A DNA stretch of 45,267 nucleotides from a virus: positions 1 through 45,267 of the IMG/VR virus record IMGVR_UViG_3300046516_000729. The stretch is one strand, 5' to 3'. The notes under the pieces were generated by a model. It was not told the origin of the DNA and did no database searches. It saw only the letters and a program-made list of their open reading frames with translations. Made by a program: the position numbers and the translations under genes. Below are positions 17,006 to 25,465 of the stretch, one piece after another (position 1 is the first letter of the stretch; the number at the start of each line of letters is the position of its first letter).

Positions 17006-18088
17006 TCATGTCGCACAATACTCGGTGATGATTACAATGCCGGGAGCACCGGGAGCGCCCGCAAAACTTCCAGTGCCGTTGAACGAATTGCTACCGCCGC
17101 CACCGCCACCATAATTTCCGCCATTGCCGCCCACAGACCCCATACCACCAGAGCCGCCCATCCCAAAACCTTTGCCGCTCGTACCACCATTGCCCCCCGG
17201 AGGTGAGAATATCGAATTGATGCCGTACCCTAGCGCGGTGAAGCCGTTTTGGCCCGGTATTGAATAATCGCCGGTCCCAGATACACCTCCCGCACCACCG
17301 AAAACCGGAGTATTGCCGGGAACACCAGTTGACCCGGTCGCACCCTTCCCGATGCACAATGCGCCGACGCTGGTGTCACCACCATTGCCGCCCGTTCCAG
17401 CGGCGGCAGCGCCACCGTTGCCACCACCGCCAACAGTCACTACCAGCGAGGCACCAATCAGTGCCGCCGTCGCAATCTTATATGAGTAACCGCCGCCGCC
17501 GCCGCCGCCACTAGCGGCCCCATTGCCACTTGTCGAGGCTGCACCGCCAGACCCGCCACCGCCGCCAACGCACTCGATAGTCGCGTAGAGCAATCCGGGT
17601 GATGGCGTGTAAGTACCACTGGCGGTGAATTTTTGGACTTTGACGGTGCCAACGCCTGCAATGTTCCGCCGCGCCTGCGCCTGTTGTGGTCCTGTCAGCG
17701 TCTGTACAATATCGTTGCGCACACCATTCGTTGCGAGCCATCCCGTTGTAGGCACCTTCGCACTATTATCTGCAACAGGTGGTGCCTGCGATATACTCAC
17801 TTCGCCTGTAGCAGCACCAACAAGTACAGAGGCTCCACGCGTTATATCATCTAAAGTGAAACTACCATCGTAGCTACTAACAGCCCATCCATATGTGTGT
17901 ACAGGTGCGCTTGTATTCCCTAAAATGAACTCGTAATAACCGTCAGAACGAAACGCATAAAATCCCGTTCCATTCAAATTGCCACCACTTACCGCGGCGC
18001 TTCCCTGCACCTGCCACGCCAAGCCGTCCCAGACATAGCCTAAGTATGTCTGACCAACTGTAGGCGAGTTAGGGAAATCGAATGCCAT
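17006..18088 (-). CDS. fibre/adhesin with Gly-rich distal domain
   Basis: 360 residues. The N-terminus MAFDFPNSPTVGQT is shared with the upstream fibre. A middle section has LTGPQQAQARRNIAG, matching LTAAQQVQARQNIYA in that fibre. From about 165 the protein becomes a Gly-rich domain with many GGGGG and GGNGG runs, ending APGIVIITEYCAT. Gly-rich distal domains followed by an IVIIxEY strand occur in receptor-binding tips of phage fibres, where polyglycine helices form a sandwich. It starts by overlap with the previous stop (TAATG). Confidence 0.82.
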   Translation of the reverse strand: MAFDFPNSPTVGQTYLGYVWDGLAWQVQGSAAVSGGNLNGTGFYAFRSDGYYEFILGNTSAPVHTYGWAVSSYDGSFTLDDITRGASVLVGAATGEVSISQAPPVADNSAKVPTTGWLATNGVRNDIVQTLTGPQQAQARRNIAGVGTVKVQKFTASGTYTPSPGLLYATIECVGGGGGSGGAASTSGNGAASGGGGGGGYSYKIATAALIGASLVVTVGGGGNGGAAAAGTGGNGGDTSVGALCIGKGATGSTGVPGNTPVFGGAGGVSGTGDYSIPGQNGFTALGYGINSIFSPPGGNGGTSGKGFGMGGSGGMGSVGGNGGNYGGGGGGSNSFNGTGSFAGAPGAPGIVIITEYCAT

Positions 18089-19464
18089 TAGAGCCTCGCA
18101 TCAAATTTAAGACCGGGGTGTGCTGTCAGAAACGCTGTCAGGTTTCCGGTCATGCCGCTAAACCCACCCGCGTTGATCGTGCCGCCCGTCAAGTCGCCCG
18201 CGCCGATGGTAGGTGCCGCCGTCGAATTGAAAGTCCCATTAGCATAAACGCTGACCGTGCCAGCCGGTGCCAATAGAATTGGAGACACGCGTTTGATAGT
18301 ACGAAATGCCGTTGATAGAATTACGGTGCTTGTTGAGGATACTTGTCCAACCGACCCCATCGTAATCGGCTCCAGATAACGCTGGCACAGCAGCAGCTCC
18401 TGATCGAACGGTCGCATGATGAAGGGCGCGCGCGCGACGGATGGGGCTTCGATGCCGGGGAGAACGACCAAGCCGGTGATGCAAACGACGTTATTTGTCG
18501 TCACGAAGAAATTTGTTTGCGCTGACGACCCAAGGAAAAGACTGGAACCCCAGACATTCGCGGTCCCTTGAAGGGCAGCGTCACAGCCACAGCAAAACCG
18601 CAAGCGCAATCCAATTCCGTTCGTGTTTAACCAAGTGCCACTTATGTCGCCGGGGATGGTGACAGTCTTAAACTCCCACGTCGCCGCACTGTTGATGACA
18701 ACATTTGCAAAACAATTCCTGTTGCCTGCGCTGTTGCCAAGTTGCACGCCCATTGTGCCAGCGATAGTGGTATATACCCAAAACCCTATGCTTATGGGCT
18801 GTGCTGCTGAATTGCCAAAGCCGAGGCGAGCAACGCGATAACCTTCGAGGTTTTGGGCTATCGTAAAACTCTCTCCCGCCGAAGGCGTGCCCCCCGTCGT
18901 GGCCTTCATCTGCAAACAACTCTGAAAAGCCGCTCCGAACGACGGTGCTCCGGGTGGCACTATCTGCTGTAAAGAAAACACACCTGCGCTTGACGCCGCA
19001 TAACCGATAAAGCCATCTATTGTTTGTTTCACCACGCCGTTTGTCAGTGGGATAGAAGTCGTCCCGTTCTCCTGACTGACCTCCATCGAGCCGTTGATTT
19101 GCATGCCGCTATAGGCGAGCGCATCGAACGGTGCGGCATAGATGTTCTGCCGCGCCTGAACCTGCTGCGCTGCCGTCAGCGATTGCGCGCTATCATAACG
19201 TACTGTGCCAGGCGTCAAACCAGCAATCGCCACCCACTGAGTAGAATTGCCATCATAATAGTTGACGTAGAGTATTCCAGTATCGCTCTCCCACCACAAC
19301 GAACCCGGCGGCGCTGCCGGTGGATTGTCATTGACGTAGATCGGTCCGAACGCCGCGCCGCTCGTCCACTTCTCGCCATCCCAAGTATAGACCGGCTGGC
19401 CCGAGACAGGCGTCGTAGGCCACGTCTGACCAACAGTCGGACTATTGGGAAAGTCAAAAGCCAT
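18088..19464 (-). CDS. modular tail fibre protein, second cassette
   Basis: 458 residues. N-terminus MAFDFPNSPTVGQTW plus a WDGEKW element. From PPGSLWWESDTG (about 50) through QARQNIYAA, MQINGSMEVSQ, ARAPFIMRPFDQELLLCQRY to the final FDARL it parallels the last 390 residues of the upstream 852-residue fibre, including the identical LWWESDTG and DARL ends. It is therefore a duplicated C-terminal fibre module with its own start. Overlapping start/stop (TGATG) on the upstream side. It likely forms a second trimeric fibre or a partner that changes receptor choice. Confidence 0.83.
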   Translation of the reverse strand: MAFDFPNSPTVGQTWPTTPVSGQPVYTWDGEKWTSGAAFGPIYVNDNPPAAPPGSLWWESDTGILYVNYYDGNSTQWVAIAGLTPGTVRYDSAQSLTAAQQVQARQNIYAAPFDALAYSGMQINGSMEVSQENGTTSIPLTNGVVKQTIDGFIGYAASSAGVFSLQQIVPPGAPSFGAAFQSCLQMKATTGGTPSAGESFTIAQNLEGYRVARLGFGNSAAQPISIGFWVYTTIAGTMGVQLGNSAGNRNCFANVVINSAATWEFKTVTIPGDISGTWLNTNGIGLRLRFCCGCDAALQGTANVWGSSLFLGSSAQTNFFVTTNNVVCITGLVVLPGIEAPSVARAPFIMRPFDQELLLCQRYLEPITMGSVGQVSSTSTVILSTAFRTIKRVSPILLAPAGTVSVYANGTFNSTAAPTIGAGDLTGGTINAGGFSGMTGNLTAFLTAHPGLKFDARL

Positions 19465-22022
19465 CAGAGCCTCGCATCAACATTGAGATTGCCGCCCGCG
19501 CCCTGATAAGTCGTCACCGGCCGGGCTGCCGTCAGACCGGCTGCGATGGTGGCATCTACCTCTAGCACCGTGGGTGTCGAATTGTTGGTTCCGATGGTGG
19601 TGCAGGTCGAAGTAGCCGCACCGTCGAATACCGGGAGCGCAGCCGTCATCGCCAGCGTCGGTGTCGCCCGCATTTGAACCGGGTGATTGGCTGACAACCG
19701 GAATGCGCTGGTCGCTGGACTTGAGACAACGCCCTTAATCGACGGCACCCCGTTGTAGAAGTATCGCTTGCAAAACTGAATTTCCTGGTCGAATGAGCGC
19801 ATAATCAGCGGCGCGCGGGCTGCGGACGGCAAATCGACACCGGGAAGAATGATAAGCCCCGTTACTTCAAATGTGTTGCCGACGGTCGCGGCAATGTTCA
19901 TGGCACCACCTGTCATCGGGACTATACTTAAAATCCCGCCAAGGCCGTTCGTTTTCGATCCGCCCCAACTTGCCTGTGCAGGGAATGTAGCCGTAACAAA
20001 TTGTGGGGTATTGGCGGCGATGATGGTGACATTGATCGAGGGGGCTACTGATATGTTGTCAGTGAGCTGAAGGACCAACACCCCCGCAACCGACGATTTG
20101 ACCCACATTGCCGCTGAAATCGGCTGCGCAACGGCCGTGCCCCAACCGGCCTTTACAAGCCTGTAACCTTCGATCCGATGCTGGAGGCCAATGCTGTCCG
20201 ATCCGATAGTGGGTTGTGCGGTCGTCACCGTCAGCTTCATTTCGTTGTTGTAACCGGGAAATGCCGAAGCCGCCAACTGCACAGTAAAGGCATTGACGCC
20301 GGTTTTGGTACAACTCCAACTGTCCGCCAAATAGGCAAAGCCACTTCCCGCAGGGAGCGCAACAGCCGCGCCGCCATTGGGCTGATCTACCTCGTATGAG
20401 CCGTTGATCTGGATGCCATTATATATCAGCGCATCTACTGGCGCGGCATAGATGTTCTGTCTCGCCACTGTCTGTTGCGCCACCGTTGGCGCTTGTGGCG
20501 TGTACGCAACCGCGCCAATTCCCGCCGCACTCACAGCGGGGGACGCAAGTACCCACTGACTCGACGTCCCATCATTATAGTAGATATAAAGGTTGCCAGT
20601 ATCACTCTCCCACCAAAGGTTGCCAGCACTTGGACTTCCCGGCGGAGTATCACTAATCGTGACGCTCGCGCCACCTCCGCCACCACCTCCTGGCCAAGTC
20701 GAAAGAAGAACCTTCTTATGTGTGGACGAAGCGGCGTCGTAAATAACTCCATAGTCGGTTCCAGCAGGCGTCGTTTTCACCGTGAGCCCATTGACGTCCA
20801 ACTTCAACGTTCGTGTCGCCGCAATCGTCCCGCCACCTTGTATGCCTTCAGTGGTAGCGACAGACACAGCACTATGGTCAATATGCTGATTCGCCACATA
20901 GTTGAGCAACGCATTATGGTCAATGATACCATTGAGCGTCGCGATTGACGCTTTGCGCGGCCCGCCAGCTGCGACGTTATGGAATGGAATAAAATCCACA
21001 GCCGCCGGCGTCAACGTCGTCAGCGAGTTTATATCCAACGAGAGAGACCTCGACGTCGTAATATCGCCACCACCTGATAGGCCAGTACTCGCAACTATCG
21101 ACACTCCACTATGGTCGATGTGTTTATTCGCGACCCAATTCAACAACGTATCATGATTGATGACGCCATTAACGACAGACCCCAACACGCGTCGTGGACC
21201 ACCCGCGGCGAGGTCCATTATGAAGTAATCTGTCAGAACCGGACCAGCGTTGACCGTCAGTTCAACTGGAGCGAAATCAAATGTCCTACTCGTCGTAATA
21301 TCGCCACCGCCCGTCAACGCGAGTCCCGCCGTGAGCGTTACTGTGCTATGGTCAATATGTTTATTGGCAACAAAATTCAACAACGCATTGTGATCGACAG
21401 AACTTTCAATCACATCAAAATCGGCATTATCTCCAAACGTCGCTTGATTGTTCGTAATAACAATCCCGACACTTCCACTCGACGATCGGAACTGAAATGT
21501 ATCCGTTCCGGCCGCCGTCGCCGTATTCGTTCCATCGAACATGAACTTAAACGTATCAGCCGACGGTGCGCCACTAACTATAACCCACGCCCCATCGTCC
21601 CGAAGGAACAACGAACCCGGCGCGCCGCTATGTGGCGCGGGAACCAGCCCGTCATGCACATTCGTAAATACGCCATAACCTCCACCATTCACCGAATATC
21701 CACTTCGACTGACCGACCAATTCGTATCATTCGAATACAGCGACGCCATCTGAGTCGGCTCAATCGTCGTGACAACATTTGCCAGCGTATCCGTTACGAC
21801 GAGATTTCCCACCGTCCCAATGTTATTCACAACGTAGAAACGACCAGTCTCAAACGGCGGCAAGAATACTTGCCGATCCGCGCCATTCGCATCCAACGCA
21901 CTAACGACCGCCCCATTCTTTGTAATCGACACAGGTCCACTTAGCAGCTTCGACGAATGCGAATACCTAATACTCTTCATATGAGTATTAAAGGCTTTCG
22001 TATCTTCTTGGTCGAGACGCAT
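19464..22022 (-). CDS. main tail fibre protein, 852 aa, with triple internal repeat
   Basis: The N-terminal part (1-130) is unlike the other fibres and probably attaches to the virion. Three repeats of about 75 residues follow, each with DHNALLNFVANKHIDHS-like and GGGDITTSR-like blocks (about 205-425), suggesting a repetitive shaft. A Gly7 linker (encoded near 20670-20695) leads to a C-terminal receptor-binding module (GSPSAGNLWWESDTG to the DARL end) shared with the next gene. Base composition changes inside the gene near 20450-20640. TAAGGGG lies 5' of the start at only moderate strength. Confidence 0.85.
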   Translation of the reverse strand: MRLDQEDTKAFNTHMKSIRYSHSSKLLSGPVSITKNGAVVSALDANGADRQVFLPPFETGRFYVVNNIGTVGNLVVTDTLANVVTTIEPTQMASLYSNDTNWSVSRSGYSVNGGGYGVFTNVHDGLVPAPHSGAPGSLFLRDDGAWVIVSGAPSADTFKFMFDGTNTATAAGTDTFQFRSSSGSVGIVITNNQATFGDNADFDVIESSVDHNALLNFVANKHIDHSTVTLTAGLALTGGGDITTSRTFDFAPVELTVNAGPVLTDYFIMDLAAGGPRRVLGSVVNGVINHDTLLNWVANKHIDHSGVSIVASTGLSGGGDITTSRSLSLDINSLTTLTPAAVDFIPFHNVAAGGPRKASIATLNGIIDHNALLNYVANQHIDHSAVSVATTEGIQGGGTIAATRTLKLDVNGLTVKTTPAGTDYGVIYDAASSTHKKVLLSTWPGGGGGGGASVTISDTPPGSPSAGNLWWESDTGNLYIYYNDGTSSQWVLASPAVSAAGIGAVAYTPQAPTVAQQTVARQNIYAAPVDALIYNGIQINGSYEVDQPNGGAAVALPAGSGFAYLADSWSCTKTGVNAFTVQLAASAFPGYNNEMKLTVTTAQPTIGSDSIGLQHRIEGYRLVKAGWGTAVAQPISAAMWVKSSVAGVLVLQLTDNISVAPSINVTIIAANTPQFVTATFPAQASWGGSKTNGLGGILSIVPMTGGAMNIAATVGNTFEVTGLIILPGVDLPSAARAPLIMRSFDQEIQFCKRYFYNGVPSIKGVVSSPATSAFRLSANHPVQMRATPTLAMTAALPVFDGAATSTCTTIGTNNSTPTVLEVDATIAAGLTAARPVTTYQGAGGNLNVDARL

Positions 22023-22032
22023 ACAAAGCCCC

Positions 22033-23013
22033 TTAACAGGCTCGAATTATCTTCTGTGTCACAATCGTCGGTGGCATATTCGAATGCGCTGTACCAGCAA
22101 GACCAGCCCCGCCATCCGTCGTGAAGTTGTGATTGTGAGCTTGATTTTCGACGGGTGTTGCCGTTGTGGTGGGGCCGCCGGTCCAGAAAAACGCCGACGC
22201 GCCGCCTACGACTGTCGCTTGAGTAATATAACTAGTAGGGGTATTATAATTATGGTTGTGATTTTGGTTCTCGTTACCTGTTGCTCCAGAGTGCGTATGC
22301 CCCGGAAGTTGACTAGCCGCCAACGCAATGGTCTCTGACCCACCAACCGATCCATTAGTCGTACCTATGATGCTACCTAATCGTCCTGCTCCGCCATCGA
22401 CACCCGCCTCGAGTCGTCCACGTTTATCGCGCAACGTAGCCGTCCCCAACATAGCGAACAACTCTGCAAACGTCGTAGAGTTGTACACACTACCATCCAA
22501 CGTGAGATGGCCCGGCGGCAGTCCCGGTCCATCAAAATTAACCGTCGCGCCGATCATCGGTCCCGGCTTCATGCAGAACCACGTCGAACCGCTCCAAACA
22601 AATCTCGCGGGCTCGCCAACAACGCCAACTCGAATCGTCGCCGTTACACCCGACTTAGAACTAATCGTCCCACTCGCCGGTGACACCATAATGCCGTTTG
22701 TGTCGATCGACGTCTTCATAATCTCGCACGACCATCCCGCATCGCCTGCGGCGAGCGTCGGCAACGACACCGTGAGGTCTCCACTCGCCGTACCGAGCAT
22801 CACGATCCGGTTCATGTCCGACGCAACGAGTATAACAGCCGCCGTCCCTACCGTCGCGACAGGAAAATAAAGAGCCTTCGACGCATTAGGGAAGGTACTC
22901 TGCAACACACTCTTGATGAGCCTCAAATGATCGTCACCTTGAGACTTAAGGTCTGTTGTCGTAGGCCACGCCGCCGTCAAGCCAGATATAAATGTTGATA
23001 CCTCGAGTGCCAT
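22033..23013 (-). CDS. tail collar-domain fibre protein
   Basis: 326 residues. N-terminal STFISGLTAAWPTTTDLKSQGDDHLRLIKSV is the usual virion-attachment start of this fibre type. The second half has a phage tail collar domain: GATVNFDGPGLPPGHLTLDG, NSTTFAELFAMLG, LRDKRGRLEAGVDGG, then His/Asn-rich segments (GHTHSGATGNENQNHNHNY) that can bind metal along a fibre axis, and the ending NMPPTIVTQKIIRAC characteristic of collar fibres. The start overlaps the adaptor stop (TGATG). It may be the fibre closest to the neck. Confidence 0.88.
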   Translation of the reverse strand: MALEVSTFISGLTAAWPTTTDLKSQGDDHLRLIKSVLQSTFPNASKALYFPVATVGTAAVILVASDMNRIVMLGTASGDLTVSLPTLAAGDAGWSCEIMKTSIDTNGIMVSPASGTISSKSGVTATIRVGVVGEPARFVWSGSTWFCMKPGPMIGATVNFDGPGLPPGHLTLDGSVYNSTTFAELFAMLGTATLRDKRGRLEAGVDGGAGRLGSIIGTTNGSVGGSETIALAASQLPGHTHSGATGNENQNHNHNYNTPTSYITQATVVGGASAFFWTGGPTTTATPVENQAHNHNFTTDGGAGLAGTAHSNMPPTIVTQKIIRAC

Positions 23014-23675
23014 CAGTTGTTCCTCCCCATAATGAGAGGACGGCCCGCCAACTCATCCTCAATGACATCCCCAAGGAACGCCTTGCCGCCCATTTTTGCC
23101 ATCATAGAGAACTTGTCCATCGCCCCCTTATCGCGAAGGTCTCCCGCCACGTGTATTCCCGCCAACCCCACCACGTAGTTCGCAGCATTCGCGAGCCACG
23201 CATTTTCAATCTCAGTATCCAACGTCTGCGCGGCTTTATAGTACGTCAAATACGCCGTGAACGAAACTGCCGGTGTTGGTACAAACGTGAACTGTATTTT
23301 CGAATCCTGCACGAACACCTGCGGATACGACGACGTAAGCGTATCCACCGAGTCATCCTCGCTGCCACTCGCAACGTAGGCTTGATACGCTTCTACAGCT
23401 TGTTTCTTCGGGATAAACACTTTCGCTCCAGTAGAACTAAGATAATACATCGGGTAATCTTCGTGTACCCTCAAGAACCCCGTCGGCGGCACAACAACGG
23501 CTGTTCCAGCTGTGATTGCTATGGGAGCATCAAACGTCAGAAGCCAATTAGGAAGCGTAGAACCACTCTCGAGGTCCCGTTGCACCTGCTTCAATGCTGC
23601 AATGATTGCAAGGTCTTGTGTCTGCCGGAACCCTAGACCGCGCTTGATAATCGTTATGGCCTCTGAGCGCATCAT
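23013..23675 (-). CDS. head-tail adaptor protein (DUF6682-like)
   Basis: 220 residues. The pattern ALKQVQRDLESGSTLPNWLL, GFLRVHEDYPMYY, PKKQAVEAYQAY and AYLTYYKAAQTLDTEIENAWLANAANYVVGLA fits small podovirus adaptors that dock under the portal (role like T7 gp11 or P22 gp4). CGGAGGA lies eight bases before the ATG, and a GGGCGGTTAA-type hairpin lies 30 bases upstream. It comes after capsid and decoration genes, as adaptors often do. Confidence 0.8.
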   Translation of the reverse strand: MMRSEAITIIKRGLGFRQTQDLAIIAALKQVQRDLESGSTLPNWLLTFDAPIAITAGTAVVVPPTGFLRVHEDYPMYYLSSTGAKVFIPKKQAVEAYQAYVASGSEDDSVDTLTSSYPQVFVQDSKIQFTFVPTPAVSFTAYLTYYKAAQTLDTEIENAWLANAANYVVGLAGIHVAGDLRDKGAMDKFSMMAKMGGKAFLGDVIEDELAGRPLIMGRNN

Positions 23676-23704
23676 GACCGAGTTCCTCCGTTGTGGGAAC
23701 GAAA

Positions 23705-23734
23705 GGGGCGGTTAACGGCGTTATTAACCGCCCC
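23705..23734 (-). repeat. GGGGCGGTTAA hairpin, copy 2
   Basis: Perfect 11-bp arms GGGGCGGTTAA (23705-23715) and TTAACCGCCCC (23724-23734) around an 8-nt loop, between the decoration and adaptor genes and just upstream of the adaptor's ribosome-binding site. No T-run follows on the minus strand, so it is not a standard terminator. Confidence 0.85.
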
Positions 23735-23741
23735 TACTCAA

Positions 23742-24092
23742 TCATAGTCCGCCAGTCCATCCACCAACACCGAGCGTACTGTCTCCAAGACACACAAACA
23801 TACCCGTCGCGCCGATCGTCGCAGGAACGACGCCTATCGCAACCGCCGAAGCGTTGTTGACCGTCACGGCGAACGCCGCTCCATTGACGAGATAGTACGT
23901 CAGCCCTCTCATGTCTATCGTCACCGCCGGAAGCGTCAACGTTCTTGCCGCGCCCGGAGTAATCGACAGTACCGGCCCCATATCGAGCGAGATTGTCGAA
24001 TTCGCATCTGGCAACCTCGACACACCAAGCTTCATCCTCGACTTAATAATTGGCGCCGTCAGGATGACATCGTCTAAGTTTACGCGTGACAT
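23742..24092 (-). CDS. putative head decoration protein
   Basis: 116 residues, beta-rich (SISITPGAARTLTLPAV-like, YYLVNGAAFAVTVNNAS, GATGMFVCLGDSTLGVGGW). Sequence of this kind, following the capsid gene, usually encodes a capsid decoration or head-fibre protein; the final GVGGWTGGL resembles ends of such proteins. A GAA-loop hairpin (24108-24122) lies 15 bases upstream of the ATG. Function is inferred from position. Confidence 0.68.
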   Translation of the reverse strand: MSRVNLDDVILTAPIIKSRMKLGVSRLPDANSTISLDMGPVLSITPGAARTLTLPAVTIDMRGLTYYLVNGAAFAVTVNNASAVAIGVVPATIGATGMFVCLGDSTLGVGGWTGGL

Positions 24093-24107
24093 TGTAACTC
24101 TCTTTCT

Positions 24108-24122
24108 CGGAGCTTCGCTCCG
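24108..24122 (-). promoter_or_regulatory. GAA-loop hairpin 5' of decoration gene
   Basis: On the minus strand CGGAGC-GAA-GCTCCG, a perfect 6-bp stem with a 3-nt loop, just before the GAGAAAGAGAG leader. It matches in design the hairpin before the capsid gene (25441-25455) and may mark an mRNA processing or stability site. Confidence 0.6.
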
Positions 24123-24186
24123 TCAGTGTTAGCGCAGCATCAGCATAGCGTGGTAGTGAGCGCGTGAGTGAGTGAGTTACGTCGTA

Positions 24187-25425
24187 TTACGTCTTGCTCA
24201 TGTTCCCGAAGTACGCCATCGTCAGTCCACCATAATCGACCTCGATGCCTGCCTCCGTCATAAAAAAGCCCCGACGAACATCTTCGTCCTCGGTCTGAAC
24301 ATCGTCACGAGCCTTCGTGTCCCGACCATCGAGCGGAGCCCACTTGAGAGCATCAAAGTCCAGCACGAACGCCGACTTCGTATAGATGCCATGACGAGAC
24401 ATCAACGGGTGCGTCTTCAAAAGCACCCTGCCTTGCGGCACGAGCATTTCCTCAAAGTCAATTCCATAGACTCGAACCCGTTCGGTGGAATTGATCCTGA
24501 CGTTTGTGTTCGCGTTCATGATCTTCCCAAGCTCCATCGCGAACTGATTTCCACACAGCATCGCGCGGGTATTTCCAGCCCCAGTGTTAAAATCAAACAC
24601 TGGAGCCAAATCCGTCAGAAACTGATCCGACGACACAGCACCAGAGTAAATGTGCGTGTTGCTGGCCGGAATGAATGTCCGCAGCCCGCCCATCGTCCGC
24701 TTCGGTTTTCCGTTGTCACCCGTACCTTCGAAGCGACGACCAAACAATATCGACATCTCGATGTCTCGACTATGATCGTACGCCTTCCGCTTCTTGTCGT
24801 TCGACCACGGATTCCCCGTCCGGAACGTCGTCTTATCGACCGTCCCCGTCAGTTCATACGTGTTCTTGAAGATCTGCGTATAATTGAAGAACTTGATCGG
24901 ATTGCGGGATACTGCTCGGGGCGCGCCCGTACCTTCCGCGTAGGAGCTTCCAATCAACGTAAGATTCGACGTTGCTGCAATCGTACCAGCCGTAGTGCCT
25001 GCGGCGCCCCGCTTCGCCGTGAACTGCGTGTCAGACAGCACGTTGTCCACTTCGATTATTTCCGTCATACCACCTGTCGGTTCCGGTACGACCTCAACCT
25101 GTAACAGATCACCCGGCTTGAGATGCGTCGCCGTCCCATAGTTGACGCCAAGCGTCGTGCTCGTCGGATCGGCGGAGCCAATCGTGAACAACGTGTCGCC
25201 CGCCGCGTACGTGGGCGCGGTGGTCTGAACTCTTACTAGGGCGTTCCCCTCGCACCACCACGCGAACTCCGGATCCTTCACCACCCTCTTACCGGCCTTC
25301 GCGGACAACGCGAAAATCGGCGCCTCGCCGTTCGGATTGAAGAACAGAATGTTCTCCCTAAAGTCCTTCGGGCGTTCGTCCACTCCAAAGTCTCCGGTTC
25401 CCCGGAGCCCTGCAATACCTGACAT
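24187..25425 (-). CDS. major capsid protein (DUF5309/SU10-like)
   Basis: 412 residues forming the icosahedral shell, HK97 fold by family. The N-terminus (GTGDFGVDERPKDFRENILF), an inserted beta region (about 65-140), then SRNPIKFFNYTQIFKNTYELTGTVDKT and AYDHSRDIEMSILFGRR are typical of the DUF5309 capsid proteins; the C-terminal HPLMSRHGIYTKSAFVLDFD and EAGIEVDYGGLTMAYFG also fit. AAGGA lies nine bases before the ATG, with a hairpin in the leader. It follows the scaffold gene as expected. Confidence 0.93.
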   Translation of the reverse strand: MSGIAGLRGTGDFGVDERPKDFRENILFFNPNGEAPIFALSAKAGKRVVKDPEFAWWCEGNALVRVQTTAPTYAAGDTLFTIGSADPTSTTLGVNYGTATHLKPGDLLQVEVVPEPTGGMTEIIEVDNVLSDTQFTAKRGAAGTTAGTIAATSNLTLIGSSYAEGTGAPRAVSRNPIKFFNYTQIFKNTYELTGTVDKTTFRTGNPWSNDKKRKAYDHSRDIEMSILFGRRFEGTGDNGKPKRTMGGLRTFIPASNTHIYSGAVSSDQFLTDLAPVFDFNTGAGNTRAMLCGNQFAMELGKIMNANTNVRINSTERVRVYGIDFEEMLVPQGRVLLKTHPLMSRHGIYTKSAFVLDFDALKWAPLDGRDTKARDDVQTEDEDVRRGFFMTEAGIEVDYGGLTMAYFGNMSKT

Positions 25426-25440
25426 GATAGTATCCTTTCA

Positions 25441-25455
25441 CGGTGCTTCGCACCG
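25441..25455 (-). promoter_or_regulatory. GAA-loop hairpin 5' of capsid gene
   Basis: On the minus strand CGGTGC-GAA-GCACCG, with flanking CTTTC/GAAAG that can lengthen the stem, directly before the capsid AAGGA site. Same design as 24108-24122. A role in mRNA stabilisation or RNase processing of the most highly expressed gene is inference. Confidence 0.6.
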
Positions 25456-25465
25456 AAAGACAGAA

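Noticed and set aside
17006-22022. Diversity-generating retroelement acting on the fibre genes
   Set aside because: No reverse transcriptase gene and no template/variable repeat pair with adenine-specific changes was seen.
24172-25104. 310-codon plus-strand frame opposite the capsid gene
   Set aside because: Arg/His-rich shadow of the capsid gene, whose protein is clearly recognisable on the other strand.
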